From the NCBI GenBank assembly GCA_021107685.1, contig JAIOSH010000481.1:1-16646 (forward strand): a stretch of DNA of 16,646 nt. The letters are read 5' to 3'. The notes beneath the pieces were generated by a model. The model ran no database searches. It was not told where the DNA came from and was given only the letters and a program-made list of their open reading frames with translations. A program made the position numbers and the translations under genes. Origin of the DNA: Bacteroidales bacterium (GTDB taxonomy: Bacteria > Bacteroidota > Bacteroidia > Bacteroidales > SMBSF39). Below are positions 16,231 to 16,646 of the stretch, one piece after another (position 1 is the first letter of the stretch; every line of letters starts with the position of its first letter).

Positions 16231-16646
16231 ATGACAAGGCTCGAACTTTTCAATAACATCAAACAAAAAAAATCTTTCCTATGTATTGGTTTAGATTCGG
16301 ATATTTCAAAAATCCCAGGACATTTACTAACTGAAGATGATCCTGTTTTTGAATTTAATAAACAAATAATTGATGCTACAATTGATTTGGCAGTGGCTTA
16401 TAAACCCAATTTAGCTTTTTACGAAAGTTCAGGCTCAAAAGGCTGGATTAGTCTTGAAAAAACAATAAAATATCTTAATAAATTTAAAAATGAAATATTT
16501 ACAATAGCCGATGCCAAACGCGGAGATATTGGAAATACATCCAAACAATATGCAAAAGCTTTTTTAGAAAATCTGGATTTTGATGCAATTACAGTAGCTC
16601 CGTATATGGGAGAAGATTCTGTAACACCTTTCCTTTCATTTAAAGA
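16231..16646 (+). CDS. pyrF: Orotidine 5'-phosphate decarboxylase, C-terminus cut by window edge
   Basis: PyrF converts orotidine monophosphate to UMP, the last step of UMP synthesis, in the cytoplasm. Only the first 138 codons lie in the window, from ATG 16231 and still open at the right edge. The TIM-barrel start is visible: CIGLDSD (Asp22), AYKPN (Lys58) and the catalytic block DAKRGDIG at 94-101, whose Asp94, Lys96 and Asp99 fit the conserved Asp-x-Lys-x-x-Asp array. The next strand, DAITVAPYMGEDS, is of the larger type 2 PyrF subfamily, which usually runs to about 270 residues. It is preceded by prfA on the same strand, with no clear promoter box between them. Confidence 0.95.
   Translation, partial: MTRLELFNNIKQKKSFLCIGLDSDISKIPGHLLTEDDPVFEFNKQIIDATIDLAVAYKPNLAFYESSGSKGWISLEKTIKYLNKFKNEIFTIADAKRGDIGNTSKQYAKAFLENLDFDAITVAPYMGEDSVTPFLSFK

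Overview
The window looks like a chromosome segment from a member of the Bacteroidetes (Bacteroidota), probably an uncultured marine or sediment lineage. The evidence is the low G+C, the TAnnTTTG promoter boxes in place of the usual -10/-35 signals, a secreted protein with a type A type IX secretion (T9SS) C-terminal sorting domain, a second secreted protein of the same style, and the gene neighbourhoods dnaE-trxA and prfA-pyrF. I cannot name a genus. Most of the window is housekeeping.

Left part (1-3928): the N-terminal 797 residues of a large secreted lysyl-endopeptidase-like serine protease lie on the minus strand and run off the left edge. Its gene is divergent from tyrS (tyrosyl-tRNA synthetase, plus strand). 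The two are separated by 171 bases carrying one promoter box for each direction.

Middle part (3929-8886), all minus strand: purB is followed by an intergenic inverted-repeat element, a 64-residue protein of unknown function, then cysS (cysteinyl-tRNA synthetase), and 23 bases later a secreted protein made of two tandem copies of a PCMD-like domain plus a T9SS tail. cysS and the small gene both have a promoter box almost touching the start codon, which suggests leaderless or nearly leaderless mRNAs.

Right-middle part (8893-14916), minus strand: dnaE, then trxA, then a 417-base intergenic region built around a nearly perfect palindrome, then a tight three-gene cluster: DUF58 protein, dacA (c-di-AMP synthase) and purB (adenylosuccinate lyase, which makes AMP). 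The gaps of 12 and 6 bases suggest one mRNA. This links the nucleotide second messenger c-di-AMP with an enzyme that supplies the adenylate pool.

Right end (15069-16646), plus strand: prfA (release factor 1), divergent from dnaE, followed by the first 138 codons of pyrF (OMP decarboxylase), cut by the window edge.

I see no phage, IS transposase, CRISPR array, tRNA or rRNA gene. The least ordinary material is non-coding: two unrelated intergenic inverted-repeat elements (7284-7498 and 10775-10913), the second nested inside a further inverted repeat. I do not see a clearly new multi-gene system.
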